Assembly (NCBI GenBank): GCA_023381415.1
Contig: JAMCUN010000004.1
Location: forward strand, 1 to 64,000
Direction: 5' to 3'
Length of the DNA: 64,000 nucleotides
Origin: Thermoplasmatota archaeon
Lineage (GTDB): Archaea; Thermoplasmatota; Thermoplasmata; Thermoplasmatales; GCA-001856825
Below the pieces are notes generated by a model that saw only the letters and a program-made list of their open reading frames with translations, ran no database searches and was not told where the DNA came from. A program made the translations under genes and the position numbers. Below, piece after piece: positions 54,499 to 64,000 of this stretch (its first letter is position 1; the number at the start of each line of letters is the position of its first letter).

Positions 54499-56061
54499 AT
54501 GCGAACAAGGCCGAACGCTTTTTCAAGGAAGGGCGTGGTGTCATCATCAAGCATTCAGTCTTCAATTGCGGGGGCAAAGGTACTTGAGGCCGGGGGGAAC
54601 ATAGTCGATGCTGCGATCGCAACAAGCGCAGTCCTCTGCGTGACACAGAACAACCTGTGCGGACTTGGAGGGGATGCCTTCATACTGCTAAAGATGGATG
54701 GAAAGCCTGTACTAAACCTGAATGGAAGCGGGCGAGCCTTCAAGAGTATGACGATCGAGCATTTTCTCGAAAGGGGAATAACGCAACTTCCACCAAGGGG
54801 AAGGGACTCTGTCCTGACGGTCCCTGGACTAGTACGCGGGTGGGAGGACATCCACAGGAGATATGGAACTATGGAGATGAAGGAGCTCCTTAAACCTGCT
54901 TACGACTATGCGAAATACGGATTTCCTGTTACCCATAATTACAGCGAGTCGATAAGCGTTAGTGCCAGATATCTGGGGGTATTCGAAAACTGGAAATCTA
55001 TATTTCTGAGGAATGGGTCGGCTCCTGCTCCGGGATCAATATTCAGGCAGGACGATCTGGCCAGCACATTTGGCGAGATGATTTCAGATGGCATTTCATC
55101 CTTCTACGAAGGCCATCTAGCCGACAGGATTGTGGAAGGGCTTAACAAACAGGGCGTGGATGTCAGCGAAGACGACCTAAGGGATCACAAGTCAACATTC
55201 CAGGAGCCGATTTCTACAGATTTCAACGGATTCAAGGTTTATGAGACTGCCCCCAACAGTCAGGCTGCCACTGCGATACTGTGGTTGAACATGCTTGCAT
55301 CAGAGACAAAGGAGAACTCTCTCAGGGATGTTCTGTTATCTGGACTGATCGCGTATTCACAGCGCGATAAGCTCATATCTGATCCAGCCTATCATCCCCT
55401 GCCCGCTGATTTCTCATCCAAGAAGTTTGCAATGGAAGTTTTGAGGGACGGAAAGATGGCAGGAGATGCCACTGGAGGGAAGGGGGATAAGGGGGACACC
55501 ACATACTTCTCAATAACAGACTCGGAAGGAGAAAGCATATCATTCATACAGAGCAATTACATGGGGTTCGGTTCAGGAATAGTGCCTGAGGGGACAGGAC
55601 TGGTGCTTCAGAACAGGGGATCTTACTTCAGCCTGGATAAGGGTCATCACAATTCGTTGATGCCAGGCAAGAGGACCTTCCATACATTATGTGCAGGCAT
55701 GATGGAGGACGAGGATGGATACATAGCATCCGTCGGGTCTATGGGAGGCGATATACAGCCCCAGCTTCACGTACAGATGATTCTCGGCCTTATGGGGAAG
55801 AGGGATGATCCGCAGGCAGTTATAGATGCCCCTAGGTGGGCATTCCCTTATACCATCTACGAAAAACCCTCATCATTCGTGGTAGAATCTGAGAGGTTGG
55901 GCGAAGAAATTTCTAAGATACTTCCAGTAATGAAGGTGAACGTCACAGGGTTTTCCTCGCAGCTTGGGCATGCCCAAATAACGGCCAGGTTGAAAAATGG
56001 GACGGTGGTAGGGGGCGCAGACCCAAGGGGGGACGGGGTATCAATCCCTGCCACGAGCTGA
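54499..56061 (+). CDS. ggt: Gamma-glutamyltransferase family protein
   Basis: GGNIVDAAIATSAVLCVTQNNLCGLGGDAFIL; GDKGDTTYFSITDSEG autoprocessing Thr; no clear signal peptide. Confidence 0.93.
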   Translation: MRTRPNAFSRKGVVSSSSIQSSIAGAKVLEAGGNIVDAAIATSAVLCVTQNNLCGLGGDAFILLKMDGKPVLNLNGSGRAFKSMTIEHFLERGITQLPPRGRDSVLTVPGLVRGWEDIHRRYGTMEMKELLKPAYDYAKYGFPVTHNYSESISVSARYLGVFENWKSIFLRNGSAPAPGSIFRQDDLASTFGEMISDGISSFYEGHLADRIVEGLNKQGVDVSEDDLRDHKSTFQEPISTDFNGFKVYETAPNSQAATAILWLNMLASETKENSLRDVLLSGLIAYSQRDKLISDPAYHPLPADFSSKKFAMEVLRDGKMAGDATGGKGDKGDTTYFSITDSEGESISFIQSNYMGFGSGIVPEGTGLVLQNRGSYFSLDKGHHNSLMPGKRTFHTLCAGMMEDEDGYIASVGSMGGDIQPQLHVQMILGLMGKRDDPQAVIDAPRWAFPYTIYEKPSSFVVESERLGEEISKILPVMKVNVTGFSSQLGHAQITARLKNGTVVGGADPRGDGVSIPATS

Positions 56062-56161
56062 TGCAAGAAGTTCGGAACGACAAACTCGCTGGCAACTGTG
56101 CAGTAAATCTGGCTTTTGCAGTGTATTCAGTATATAAAACAAAATTGTACCTGTTCGAGAA

Positions 56162-56173
56162 ATAGTTAACTAT
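56162..56173. promoter_or_regulatory. Perfect 12-bp palindrome upstream of peptide-binding protein gene
   Basis: ATAGTTAACTAT. Confidence 0.4.
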
Positions 56174-56189
56174 GTGAGTTTAAATAAAG

Positions 56190-57803
56190 TTGCTTATGAC
56201 GCCTAGAGCGAAAGTCATCATCGGAGTAGTGATAGTCGTCGTAGTCGTCGCAGCCGGACTGGGGACGTATTATGGTCTCAACTACAACCATCACACGACT
56301 CCAGCCAAGACAGGTGCGACTCTGACGATAGCAAGCACTGCAACTCCGACGTCTCTGGATCCTGCAGTGGCGTTCGATACGTATTCGGTCCTTTTTGATG
56401 ACCAGATATACCAGACGCTTGTAGGATACGGAACCAAGACAGTGGACGGAACGACATATGGTGCCTTGACACCTGTACCGGAGCTAGCGACCAGCTGGAC
56501 AGTAAATTCCAACGGGTCCATTCTGTTCAACCTGAGGCACAACGTGACATTCTCAAACGGAGATCCATTCAACGCAACTGATGTCCAGTTCAGCCTGAAC
56601 AGGGTAGTAACGATGAGCCAGGGAGATTCATTCCACGTTGCTCAATTCCTGAATGCAAGCGGAATCCACGTACTGGGTACATACCAGATACTTCTTGTAC
56701 CATCAGCACCAGACCCCTGGTTCCTGAATCTTTTCCAGCTTTGGGTCACGGATATAGTTGATCCGAACGTGGTAAATGCTAATGGAGGTGTGGTTGCGGG
56801 CCATGTCAACACCTACATGTCCGACCATGCCGTAGGAACCGGACCGTACGAACTTACAAACTACAGCACTTCTGAGATAGTCCTCACGGCAAATCCTCAC
56901 TACTGGGGACCTCAGCCGAACGTCACCAAGCTTGTTTTCCTTCAGGGAGGGAGCCCGACAACCCAGGAAACATCTCTTGAGTCCGGGTCAATAAACGTGG
57001 CACTCAACATCCCGCTGAACCAAATGAGCACGCTGAAGAACAGCAGCAACGTCAAAGTTTTGGCAGGGCCGACATCATCTGAATACTACATTGGCCTGGA
57101 TGAGAACGTGACACCGTTCAACAATGTGGATGTGAGGAAAGCAGTTAATTATGCGGTCAACATTACAAACCTTGTGGATTATTCTACGTACGGGTACGGT
57201 GTTCCTCTGAAGGACACGATGGCGCCTTCGATAGAGGCATACATTCCTGCATTTGCAAACTACACATACAATCTTACTATGGCCAGACACTATCTGGCGC
57301 TGGCAGGGTACAGCCATGGATTCAGCACTTCATTCTATTATGCAGCGGGAGATCCTATCGGGACTCAGCTCGCGCAGATACTTCAGTCCGAGCTTGCACA
57401 GGTGAACATCACGGTTACACTCGAACCGATAGCAGCAGCAACTTTCAACGATCAGGTGGGGCTAGGAACATATCCGATGTTCTATGACGGATGGGTAAAT
57501 CTTCTGGCAACTCCGGATGATGGTCTCAGGCCACTATTCAGTTCACACAACCTAGGAATATACGGAAACTACAACTACTTCAACAACAGCACTGTTACAA
57601 ATGATGTTCTGGAGGCAGGGAAGCTTTACAACACATCCCAGAGGGATGCACTTTACGTGAACGCACAACAGATACTGGCGAGTCAGGCCGTCGAGATACC
57701 TCTGTTCAACCTTGAAAACGTAATCCCTGTAACAAGCAACGTGCAGAATCTCTACATCTACCCAACGTTCGATATATTCTTTGATCAAGTGACCGTGTCG
57801 TAA
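56190..57803 (+). CDS. Dipeptide/oligopeptide ABC transporter substrate-binding protein
   Basis: TM anchor near N-terminus; SBP family 5 motifs LATSWTVNSNGSILFNLRHNVTFSNGDPFNATDVQFSLNR. Start may be ATG 56196. Confidence 0.93.
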   Translation: MLMTPRAKVIIGVVIVVVVVAAGLGTYYGLNYNHHTTPAKTGATLTIASTATPTSLDPAVAFDTYSVLFDDQIYQTLVGYGTKTVDGTTYGALTPVPELATSWTVNSNGSILFNLRHNVTFSNGDPFNATDVQFSLNRVVTMSQGDSFHVAQFLNASGIHVLGTYQILLVPSAPDPWFLNLFQLWVTDIVDPNVVNANGGVVAGHVNTYMSDHAVGTGPYELTNYSTSEIVLTANPHYWGPQPNVTKLVFLQGGSPTTQETSLESGSINVALNIPLNQMSTLKNSSNVKVLAGPTSSEYYIGLDENVTPFNNVDVRKAVNYAVNITNLVDYSTYGYGVPLKDTMAPSIEAYIPAFANYTYNLTMARHYLALAGYSHGFSTSFYYAAGDPIGTQLAQILQSELAQVNITVTLEPIAAATFNDQVGLGTYPMFYDGWVNLLATPDDGLRPLFSSHNLGIYGNYNYFNNSTVTNDVLEAGKLYNTSQRDALYVNAQQILASQAVEIPLFNLENVIPVTSNVQNLYIYPTFDIFFDQVTVS

Positions 57804-58825
57804 TGAAAGGTTTCAGAAAATTTCTCGTGCTGAGGGTGGTGTCCCTTGTTCCCACCATCTTCGGCCTTATTTTATTGACTTTTTTTCTAACCCACATTAT
57901 ACCCGGAAATCCAGCTATCATATTAGGTGGACCCGAGGTTGTGAGCAATCCCGCCGAACTCAAAGTGCTTGAGGCGGAATTGGGGCTTAACAAGCCCCTT
58001 TACATTCAATTCATAATCTATATGGTCCAGCTCCTGCACTTCAACCTGGGATATTCATTCATACAGGGGCAGTATATATCATATGAAATCGGAGCAAGGT
58101 TCCCTCCGACAATAGAGCTTGCGGTAGCCGCAATGATAATAGGAGTGCCTATAGGAATCTATGCAGGCATATTCGCAGCCCTGAGGGCAAATCAAGTGGG
58201 GGATCATGCTGTCAGGATAACATCCCTTCTAGGCATTTCAATGCCCGTATTCTTCCTGGACCTCCTGCTTATAATAGTGTTCTTCTCTGACCTCCACGTA
58301 GCGCCATCGCCATTCGGCCAGCTCTCCCCACAGCTGAGCTATCCAAGGACTATCACCGGTTTCGTAATCATAGATAGCCTGCTGACAGGCAACATCACAG
58401 ATTTTGCCAACTCTTTGTGGCATATAGTCCTCCCAGCAGTAGGACTGTCATTTGCAGTCATCGCAGTCCTCGCAAGGGTGATGAGGTCAAGCGTCCTGGA
58501 TGTGGTCAATAAGGACTACATGAGAACTGCGTTCGCAATCGGCCTGCCACGAAACATCCTGATAAGGAAGTATGCCCTCAGGAATGCCCTCCTTCCTACT
58601 ATAACAGTGACGGCAATTCAGATGGGTGCACTGATGGGAGGGGTCGTACTGACCGAGACAATCTTCTCATGGCCGGGGCTAGGGCTGTACACTTACAACT
58701 CTATTCTTAGCCTCGATTACCCTAGCATAATGGCCGTAGCAATACTCTCAGGAGTCGTCTTTGTTCTAATAAATTTCCTTGCCGATATCCTATACGGCGT
58801 GGTTGATCCAAGGGTGAAATACTAG
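57803..58825 (+). CDS. Peptide ABC transporter permease (DppB-like)
   Basis: IPGNPA; LRNALLPTITVTAIQMGALMGGVVLTETIFSWPGLG. Confidence 0.95.
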   Translation: MKGFRKFLVLRVVSLVPTIFGLILLTFFLTHIIPGNPAIILGGPEVVSNPAELKVLEAELGLNKPLYIQFIIYMVQLLHFNLGYSFIQGQYISYEIGARFPPTIELAVAAMIIGVPIGIYAGIFAALRANQVGDHAVRITSLLGISMPVFFLDLLLIIVFFSDLHVAPSPFGQLSPQLSYPRTITGFVIIDSLLTGNITDFANSLWHIVLPAVGLSFAVIAVLARVMRSSVLDVVNKDYMRTAFAIGLPRNILIRKYALRNALLPTITVTAIQMGALMGGVVLTETIFSWPGLGLYTYNSILSLDYPSIMAVAILSGVVFVLINFLADILYGVVDPRVKY

Positions 58826-58830
58826 GTGAT

Positions 58831-59724
58831 ATGATGGACGGTTTTGCAGGAAGAATTGGAGAAATAAGGAAGTCAAGGTCGGCAAGAAACTTCTATCTGC
58901 CATTCATTCTATTCTTGAAGAGCAAGACAGGATTGGTATCAATGCTGATCCTGCTGTTCTACATTGTTATAGCTGTCTTTGCTCCACAGATAGCGCCTTA
59001 CAATCCGCTCCAGCAGAACCTGAGCCATAGCTTGCTTCCGCCATCCCTCTCCCATCTCATGGGGACGGATGATCTTGGGAGGGATGTTTTCTCAAGGGTT
59101 GTATTCGCAATAAGGATAGATTTGGAAATAGCATTCATATCTGTCAGTATAGCGTATGTTATAGGGGTCCTTGCAGGTATAGTGGCAGGGTATTACGGAA
59201 AGATAGCCGATAATGCGATAATGAGGGTAATGGACGTATTCCTTGCATTTCCCAGCTTGATATTCGCCATAGCGATATCCGTTATCCTTGGGACTGGGTT
59301 CCTATCAATCATAGTTGCTATCACTGTCACCTCTATCCCTCTATTCTCAAGGGTCGCCAGAAGTACTGTTCTGTCAACAAAAAATGAACTGTATGTAACG
59401 GCAGCTGTTTCCCAGGGAGCATCCAAGACTCATATACTGTTCAGGCACATTCTTCCGCCTTCCATTGCGCCGACGCTAGTGCTTTACGCGCTTGGCCTTG
59501 GTGGCGCAATCAATGTGGCAGCCGCACTGAGCTTCCTCGGGGTGGGTATTCACCCTCCCACCCCCGAGCTGGGCGCAATGATCAGCGAGGGCCTGAACTA
59601 CGTCCTATCAGGGCAGTGGTGGCTGTCAGTAATGCCAGGACTGTTCATAGTGCTGATAGTGATTGCAACGAACATGATGGGGGACACCATCAGGGAAGTG
59701 AACGACGTGAGCCTGAGGAGATAA
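58831..59724 (+). CDS. Peptide ABC transporter permease (DppC-like)
   Basis: LMGTDDLGRDVFSRVVFAIRIDL; AALSFLGVGIHPPTPELGAMI. Confidence 0.95.
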   Translation: MMDGFAGRIGEIRKSRSARNFYLPFILFLKSKTGLVSMLILLFYIVIAVFAPQIAPYNPLQQNLSHSLLPPSLSHLMGTDDLGRDVFSRVVFAIRIDLEIAFISVSIAYVIGVLAGIVAGYYGKIADNAIMRVMDVFLAFPSLIFAIAISVILGTGFLSIIVAITVTSIPLFSRVARSTVLSTKNELYVTAAVSQGASKTHILFRHILPPSIAPTLVLYALGLGGAINVAAALSFLGVGIHPPTPELGAMISEGLNYVLSGQWWLSVMPGLFIVLIVIATNMMGDTIREVNDVSLRR

Positions 59725-59727
59725 GAT

Positions 59728-61905
59728 ATGAAACCTGATGAATACCTGCTGTATGTTGACGACCTATCAATAGAGTACACAATAGGTCAAATGAGGATAT
59801 ATGCTGTGAACCATCTGAGCTTCGGAGTAAGGGAGAACGAATCAATTGGGATAGTAGGGGAAAGCGGGTGCGGCAAATCAACCCTCGCAATGGCTATAGC
59901 GCACATTCTTCCACCAAACGCCAAAGTTACGTCAGGTAGGATACTCTTCAGGGGACAGGTGATAGTGGACCAGAGTATGGGCGCATCTTATTCCATCAGG
60001 TACAACGCCAAGGAGAGAAAGATAGAGGACCAGCTAAAGGTGATCAGGTGGAAGGGAATATCCGTGGTCTTCCAGGGCGCCCTGGATTCACTTAATCCCG
60101 TGCACACAGTTGGAACCCAGATATCTGACATTTTCATCTACAAGGAAAATATGCCGAAGGAGGAGGCATTCGCAAGGTCCAAGGAGCTTCTGAACGTTGT
60201 CGGACTTGAAAGCTGGGTCTTCAACGTCTATCCACACCAGCTAAGCGGAGGGATGAAACAGAGGGTGATCATAGCGATGGCAATCTCCCTAGCGCCCGCC
60301 CTCGTGATCGCTGACGAGCCTACGACTTCCCTGGATGTGATAACTCAGTACAGGATAATAGAGGAGCTGAGCAAGCTCCGAAAATCCCACGGAGTTGCGC
60401 TGGTAAACATATCGCACGACATGCCCCTGATATCAAGGCTTTCTGACAGGCTGATGGTGATGTACGCGGGAAGGATAGTAGAAATGCTATCTTCCAACAA
60501 CTTCCTAGCGAACAGCCACCCCTACACCCACCTCCTTGTCAATTCAATACCGAGGATAGAAGAGGATATATCTGAGATACTTCCGATAAGGGGAGCTCCT
60601 CCCAGGCTGAGGGAGAGGATTCCTGGATGTCCATTCTACGACCGTTGCGATTACAGGGAAGACAGGTGCAGGGACGAGATCGCAGTCAAACTGGTAGAGA
60701 CGGAGCAGAATCATTACGTTGCCTGTCCTGTCCTTCCTAAGTTCTCAAGCCCGAAGGCACCGGAGGCGGCAGGGATGAATGTTTCAGGTTATCCTCGTGT
60801 CAATTCTAAACCAGTACTGGAGGCCAGGAACCTCACAAAGAGATTCGAGAAGAAAACAGGGCTGAGGGAGATCAAGACCTCCGCAGACAACGAGATTATC
60901 GCCGTAGATTCCGTAGATTTAAGCGTAGCAGAGGGGGAGATCGTCGCCCTTGTAGGTGAAACAGGTAGCGGGAAAACCACCCTCAGCAGACTGCTTGGCC
61001 TTCTTGAAACACCAACTTCGGGTGAAGTCAAACTCAATGGAATCTCCGTCGAGATGAGGGAAAGCAAGAGAATAAAGGAACTGAGGAGGATTGTGCAGAC
61101 AATATTCCAGGACCCGTTCCAGAGCGTGAATCCCAGGTTTTCAGTCTTCTCCGCAATAGCCGAGCCTGTGAGCGTCAACGGGATGGCCCTGGATCAAAAT
61201 AATGGAGGGGAGGGGAACAGAGGAGGGACTGAAAGTGGAGGCAACGGATCCAATGCAACCAGACTTGAGAATCTGGTGAAAGGTGCGATGGCATCGGCAG
61301 AATTGCTGCCGTTCGAAGATTACGTTGACAAGTTCCCACATCAGCTGAGCGGTGGGCAGAGGCAGAGACTTTGCATAGCGAGAGGGCTCATACTGAACCC
61401 TAAAATATTGATAGCTGACGAACCGATATCAATGCTGGATGTATCTCTAAGGGCAGGAGTACTGAACCTCCTGAAGAAGCTCAGGGAGGAAAGGGGAATT
61501 TCAATCCTGTACATAACTCACGACATGGCATCCGCGAGATACCTGAGCGACAGGATATATGTGATGTACAAGGGAGAAATAGTCGAAACAGGGACCACGG
61601 AATCGTTGATCAGGAAGAGCGCTCATCCATATACTATAGCACTCCTCCTTGCAAGCATAGGGGTACAGGGGTCCATTTATGAAACTTTGGGGGCAAAGAT
61701 ATTCGCTCAGCGTGAAGGTTCAAGCCCGGAGGGATGCAAGTTCGCAGATAGATGCCAGTTCGCGAAGGACATCTGCTTCAAGACGAGGCCTGAACTGAAG
61801 GAAGTTTCTGATGGTCACCAGTCGAGGTGCCATTTTGCGGAAGAGGTGCAGGGTAAGAGGCTGACAGAACTAGTACTGAAAAATGCGATCGGGTCCCGGA
61901 ACTAG
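59728..61905 (+). CDS. Fused double ATP-binding protein of peptide ABC transporter (DppD-DppF fusion)
   Basis: Two Walker A (GESGCGKST; GETGSGKTT), two LSGG signatures (HQLSGGMKQR; HQLSGGQRQR), two oligo/dipeptide C-terminal Cys motifs. Confidence 0.95.
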   Translation: MKPDEYLLYVDDLSIEYTIGQMRIYAVNHLSFGVRENESIGIVGESGCGKSTLAMAIAHILPPNAKVTSGRILFRGQVIVDQSMGASYSIRYNAKERKIEDQLKVIRWKGISVVFQGALDSLNPVHTVGTQISDIFIYKENMPKEEAFARSKELLNVVGLESWVFNVYPHQLSGGMKQRVIIAMAISLAPALVIADEPTTSLDVITQYRIIEELSKLRKSHGVALVNISHDMPLISRLSDRLMVMYAGRIVEMLSSNNFLANSHPYTHLLVNSIPRIEEDISEILPIRGAPPRLRERIPGCPFYDRCDYREDRCRDEIAVKLVETEQNHYVACPVLPKFSSPKAPEAAGMNVSGYPRVNSKPVLEARNLTKRFEKKTGLREIKTSADNEIIAVDSVDLSVAEGEIVALVGETGSGKTTLSRLLGLLETPTSGEVKLNGISVEMRESKRIKELRRIVQTIFQDPFQSVNPRFSVFSAIAEPVSVNGMALDQNNGGEGNRGGTESGGNGSNATRLENLVKGAMASAELLPFEDYVDKFPHQLSGGQRQRLCIARGLILNPKILIADEPISMLDVSLRAGVLNLLKKLREERGISILYITHDMASARYLSDRIYVMYKGEIVETGTTESLIRKSAHPYTIALLLASIGVQGSIYETLGAKIFAQREGSSPEGCKFADRCQFAKDICFKTRPELKEVSDGHQSRCHFAEEVQGKRLTELVLKNAIGSRN

Positions 61906-62042
61906 GCAGGAATTCGGGGATTAGACGGGCCAAGGACTGCCCCAAAGACCCAGTTAATTGGAATAACGCTCAAATTTGGTGTTGAACACGTTTAACGAAA
62001 AGTAAATACTTTGCCGTTTTGATTCTTTAATGCTGGTAGGAT

Positions 62043-63212
62043 ATGGATCATTTTAAAAGTGACCTGATCAGGATGGAAGTGAACTACCGAGGAATTTTTC
62101 AGAAAACTCTTGGGAAGCACATTTCGACTGATATTGTGTACATTGCCCACGAAGAGGGAAAGACCGCCTTCTCCAACGGAAGATACAGCGATGATCCCCA
62201 GAGGAACGGCGTCCCATGCGCCAACTTCGCGTATTTCTCCAGGTCACTCTCTGAGGAAGACCTTGAGGCGGAAGCGAGTGCGGCAATGGACATAAAACAG
62301 GCAGAGCTTGTCGTAGTTCTTGACGATACGATGGCAAAGGGGCTGGAGCCATGGGGGCACTACGGAATAAGGCCCGTTAACGAGAAGGTGGTTGAAGATG
62401 GAACAATCCTGTTTGTGAGCAACCGGAAGGCGTCGGAACTGGTGAGTCTTTTTGAAAGGAAGCCCTTCAGATACAGGATTGCCATCATTGGAGGTGAGGC
62501 CAGCTTCTCAGGGCTCTGGTACTTCAAGGACGACATGACAGACGTGCGCATCCTCGGCGCAATTGCTAAACTTAACCCTGATATTGCATCTATTGGAACA
62601 GTTCTTTCATACGTGAAGAAGAAATACAAATCCGAAGAGAAGGTGGAGGCGGCAAGGAAGGCATACGAAGAGGTAAAGGTGACTGATGTTTCCCCTGCCG
62701 ACGGAATTACATGGCCGTACGAGAAACCTGCACTTCCAGCATGGGATCAGTTCGAAGAAGGAGTTGTTGTCCGTGCGGTAAAGCGCGGATTCTCACTTGG
62801 TCCAAGGGGACAGAACAGGAACCCAGATTTTAAGAGGGGGACGAACAGAACGGAGAGGCCTGTAGTGAGGTTCGACATATGCACAAAGTGTACACTCTGC
62901 TGGGCGTCATGCCCGGACGAGGCGTTCGACCCAGTCAGGGAAGGGTATTATGACGTAAATTACGAATACTGCACAGGGTGCGGCAGATGCGCAGACGTAT
63001 GCCCAGTGGACGATTGCATAGTGATGGTCGATGAGATGAAGTTTGCAAGCAACGAATCATTCTACGAGAAGTATGCAAGGGACACGGTCTCATACGTGAA
63101 CGAGATTGAATCAATGAAGGGGAAGAGGAGGGAGATACCGGAGCATATAACAGGAAAGGGGAAGATTTTGAGGAATGTGGAAAAACAGAAGCCACTGAAG
63201 GAGGCGAGATGA
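62043..63212 (+). CDS. Pyruvate/2-oxoacid:ferredoxin oxidoreductase, fused gamma-delta subunit
   Basis: N-terminal gamma-like domain plus C-terminal 2x[4Fe-4S] ferredoxin CTKCTLCWASCP / CTGCGRCADVCP. Confidence 0.9.
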   Translation: MDHFKSDLIRMEVNYRGIFQKTLGKHISTDIVYIAHEEGKTAFSNGRYSDDPQRNGVPCANFAYFSRSLSEEDLEAEASAAMDIKQAELVVVLDDTMAKGLEPWGHYGIRPVNEKVVEDGTILFVSNRKASELVSLFERKPFRYRIAIIGGEASFSGLWYFKDDMTDVRILGAIAKLNPDIASIGTVLSYVKKKYKSEEKVEAARKAYEEVKVTDVSPADGITWPYEKPALPAWDQFEEGVVVRAVKRGFSLGPRGQNRNPDFKRGTNRTERPVVRFDICTKCTLCWASCPDEAFDPVREGYYDVNYEYCTGCGRCADVCPVDDCIVMVDEMKFASNESFYEKYARDTVSYVNEIESMKGKRREIPEHITGKGKILRNVEKQKPLKEAR

Positions 63213-64000
63213 ATGTCGGAAAGCAGGGAGGAATCTGTGTTTGAGATGGAGGAGCTTATGACAGGGACAGATGCGGTTGCCCACGCAGTGAGGCTCGTCG
63301 ACGTAGACGTTTTCGCAGCTTATCCGATCAGGCCGTACACAGGAGTGATGGATAGGCTGGCGAAATTCATAGCCAACGGGCAGCTTGATGCAGAATATAT
63401 CATCGCAGACGGAGAGCATTCTCAATTCGAGATAGGTAAGCATGCTTCTTCTGTTGGTGCGAGGGCCTTCGTTGGGAGCAGCGGAACAGGCTGGCTGTAT
63501 GCAATGGAGGCAATAGGTGTTACTGCGACTGACAGGCTCCCGGTTGTAGCCCTTGTCGGGAACAGGGCCCTGGATGATCCAGGGGCATTCGGGGTGGAGC
63601 ACAACGACGCCCTACTGGTCAGAGATCTGGGGTGGCTGATAGTATGGGCATCCACTGCCCAGGAGGCCCTCGATAACACCCTCATCGCATACAGGGTAGG
63701 CGAGGACCCAAAAGTGCGGATGCCAGTGGCTGTCGCAATGGACGGGGGATACCTCACTCATTCGGAACACTTAGTGAAGGTCCCTTCAAGCAAGGCAGTG
63801 AGGAGGTTCCTGCCACCCTACAATCTTGGGGGAAGGGTGCTTCATCCAGACAATCCGATCTCTATAGCGCCTCAGGCAAATGAGGATTGGGTAATGGAGA
63901 TTCGCAGGCAGAATTACGAGGCAGCGAAGAGATCGAAGGATGTCATAACAAAAGCGTACAAGGAATATGAGGATGTGTTCAACATTCATTACGACAATCC
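63213..64000 (+). CDS. Pyruvate/2-oxoacid:ferredoxin oxidoreductase alpha subunit (partial, runs off window; absent from ORF track)
   Basis: Reading from ATG 63213: MSESREESVFEMEELMTGTDAVAHAVRLVDVDVFAAYPIRPYTGVMDRLAKF...VALVGNRALDDPGAFGVEHNDALLVRDLGWL; no stop before 64000. Confidence 0.92.
   Translation, partial: MSESREESVFEMEELMTGTDAVAHAVRLVDVDVFAAYPIRPYTGVMDRLAKFIANGQLDAEYIIADGEHSQFEIGKHASSVGARAFVGSSGTGWLYAMEAIGVTATDRLPVVALVGNRALDDPGAFGVEHNDALLVRDLGWLIVWASTAQEALDNTLIAYRVGEDPKVRMPVAVAMDGGYLTHSEHLVKVPSSKAVRRFLPPYNLGGRVLHPDNPISIAPQANEDWVMEIRRQNYEAAKRSKDVITKAYKEYEDVFNIHYDN

Overview
The window is 64 kb of archaeal chromosome, most likely class Thermoplasmata. This placement rests on the gene families, AGG/AGA/ATA-rich codon usage, TATA boxes about 25 nt upstream of many start codons (leaderless style), and an isolated 16S 3' end. 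It opens with the last ~99 nt of a 16S rRNA gene followed directly by a hairpin/T-tract terminator, with no 23S or 5S rRNA recognised downstream. Most of the rest is dense informational and metabolic core: GAPDH, RadA, PolD small subunit, Rio1/aIF1A/KH, Elp3, PIN-ATPase-KH, GMP synthase, 2-oxoacid:ferredoxin oxidoreductase (OFOR), Hel308, SerRS, GatD/GatE, SHMT, TyrRS, deoxyhypusine synthase, pelota, rpoH-B-A1-A2-rpl30e-nusA. It ends with a peptide island (Bat-like regulator, gamma-glutamyltransferase, Dpp ABC transporter with fused ATPases) and the start of a second OFOR operon whose alpha-subunit ORF runs off the window and is missing from the ORF track. I see no CRISPR, transposase, phage genes or convincing tRNA. 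The most unusual element is a 31-bp inverted repeat (one mismatch) at 10241-10271 / 10890-10920. It lies in frame in the transmembrane segments of two converging membrane-protein genes and brackets a double winged-helix regulator. This is compatible with an invertible, C-terminus-swapping, regulator-carrying cassette, but that mechanism is inference. Other leads are dyads near promoters of the OFOR, ggt, peptide-transporter and Bat-like genes, and a ~300-nt non-coding, hairpin-rich gap between gatD and nadM.
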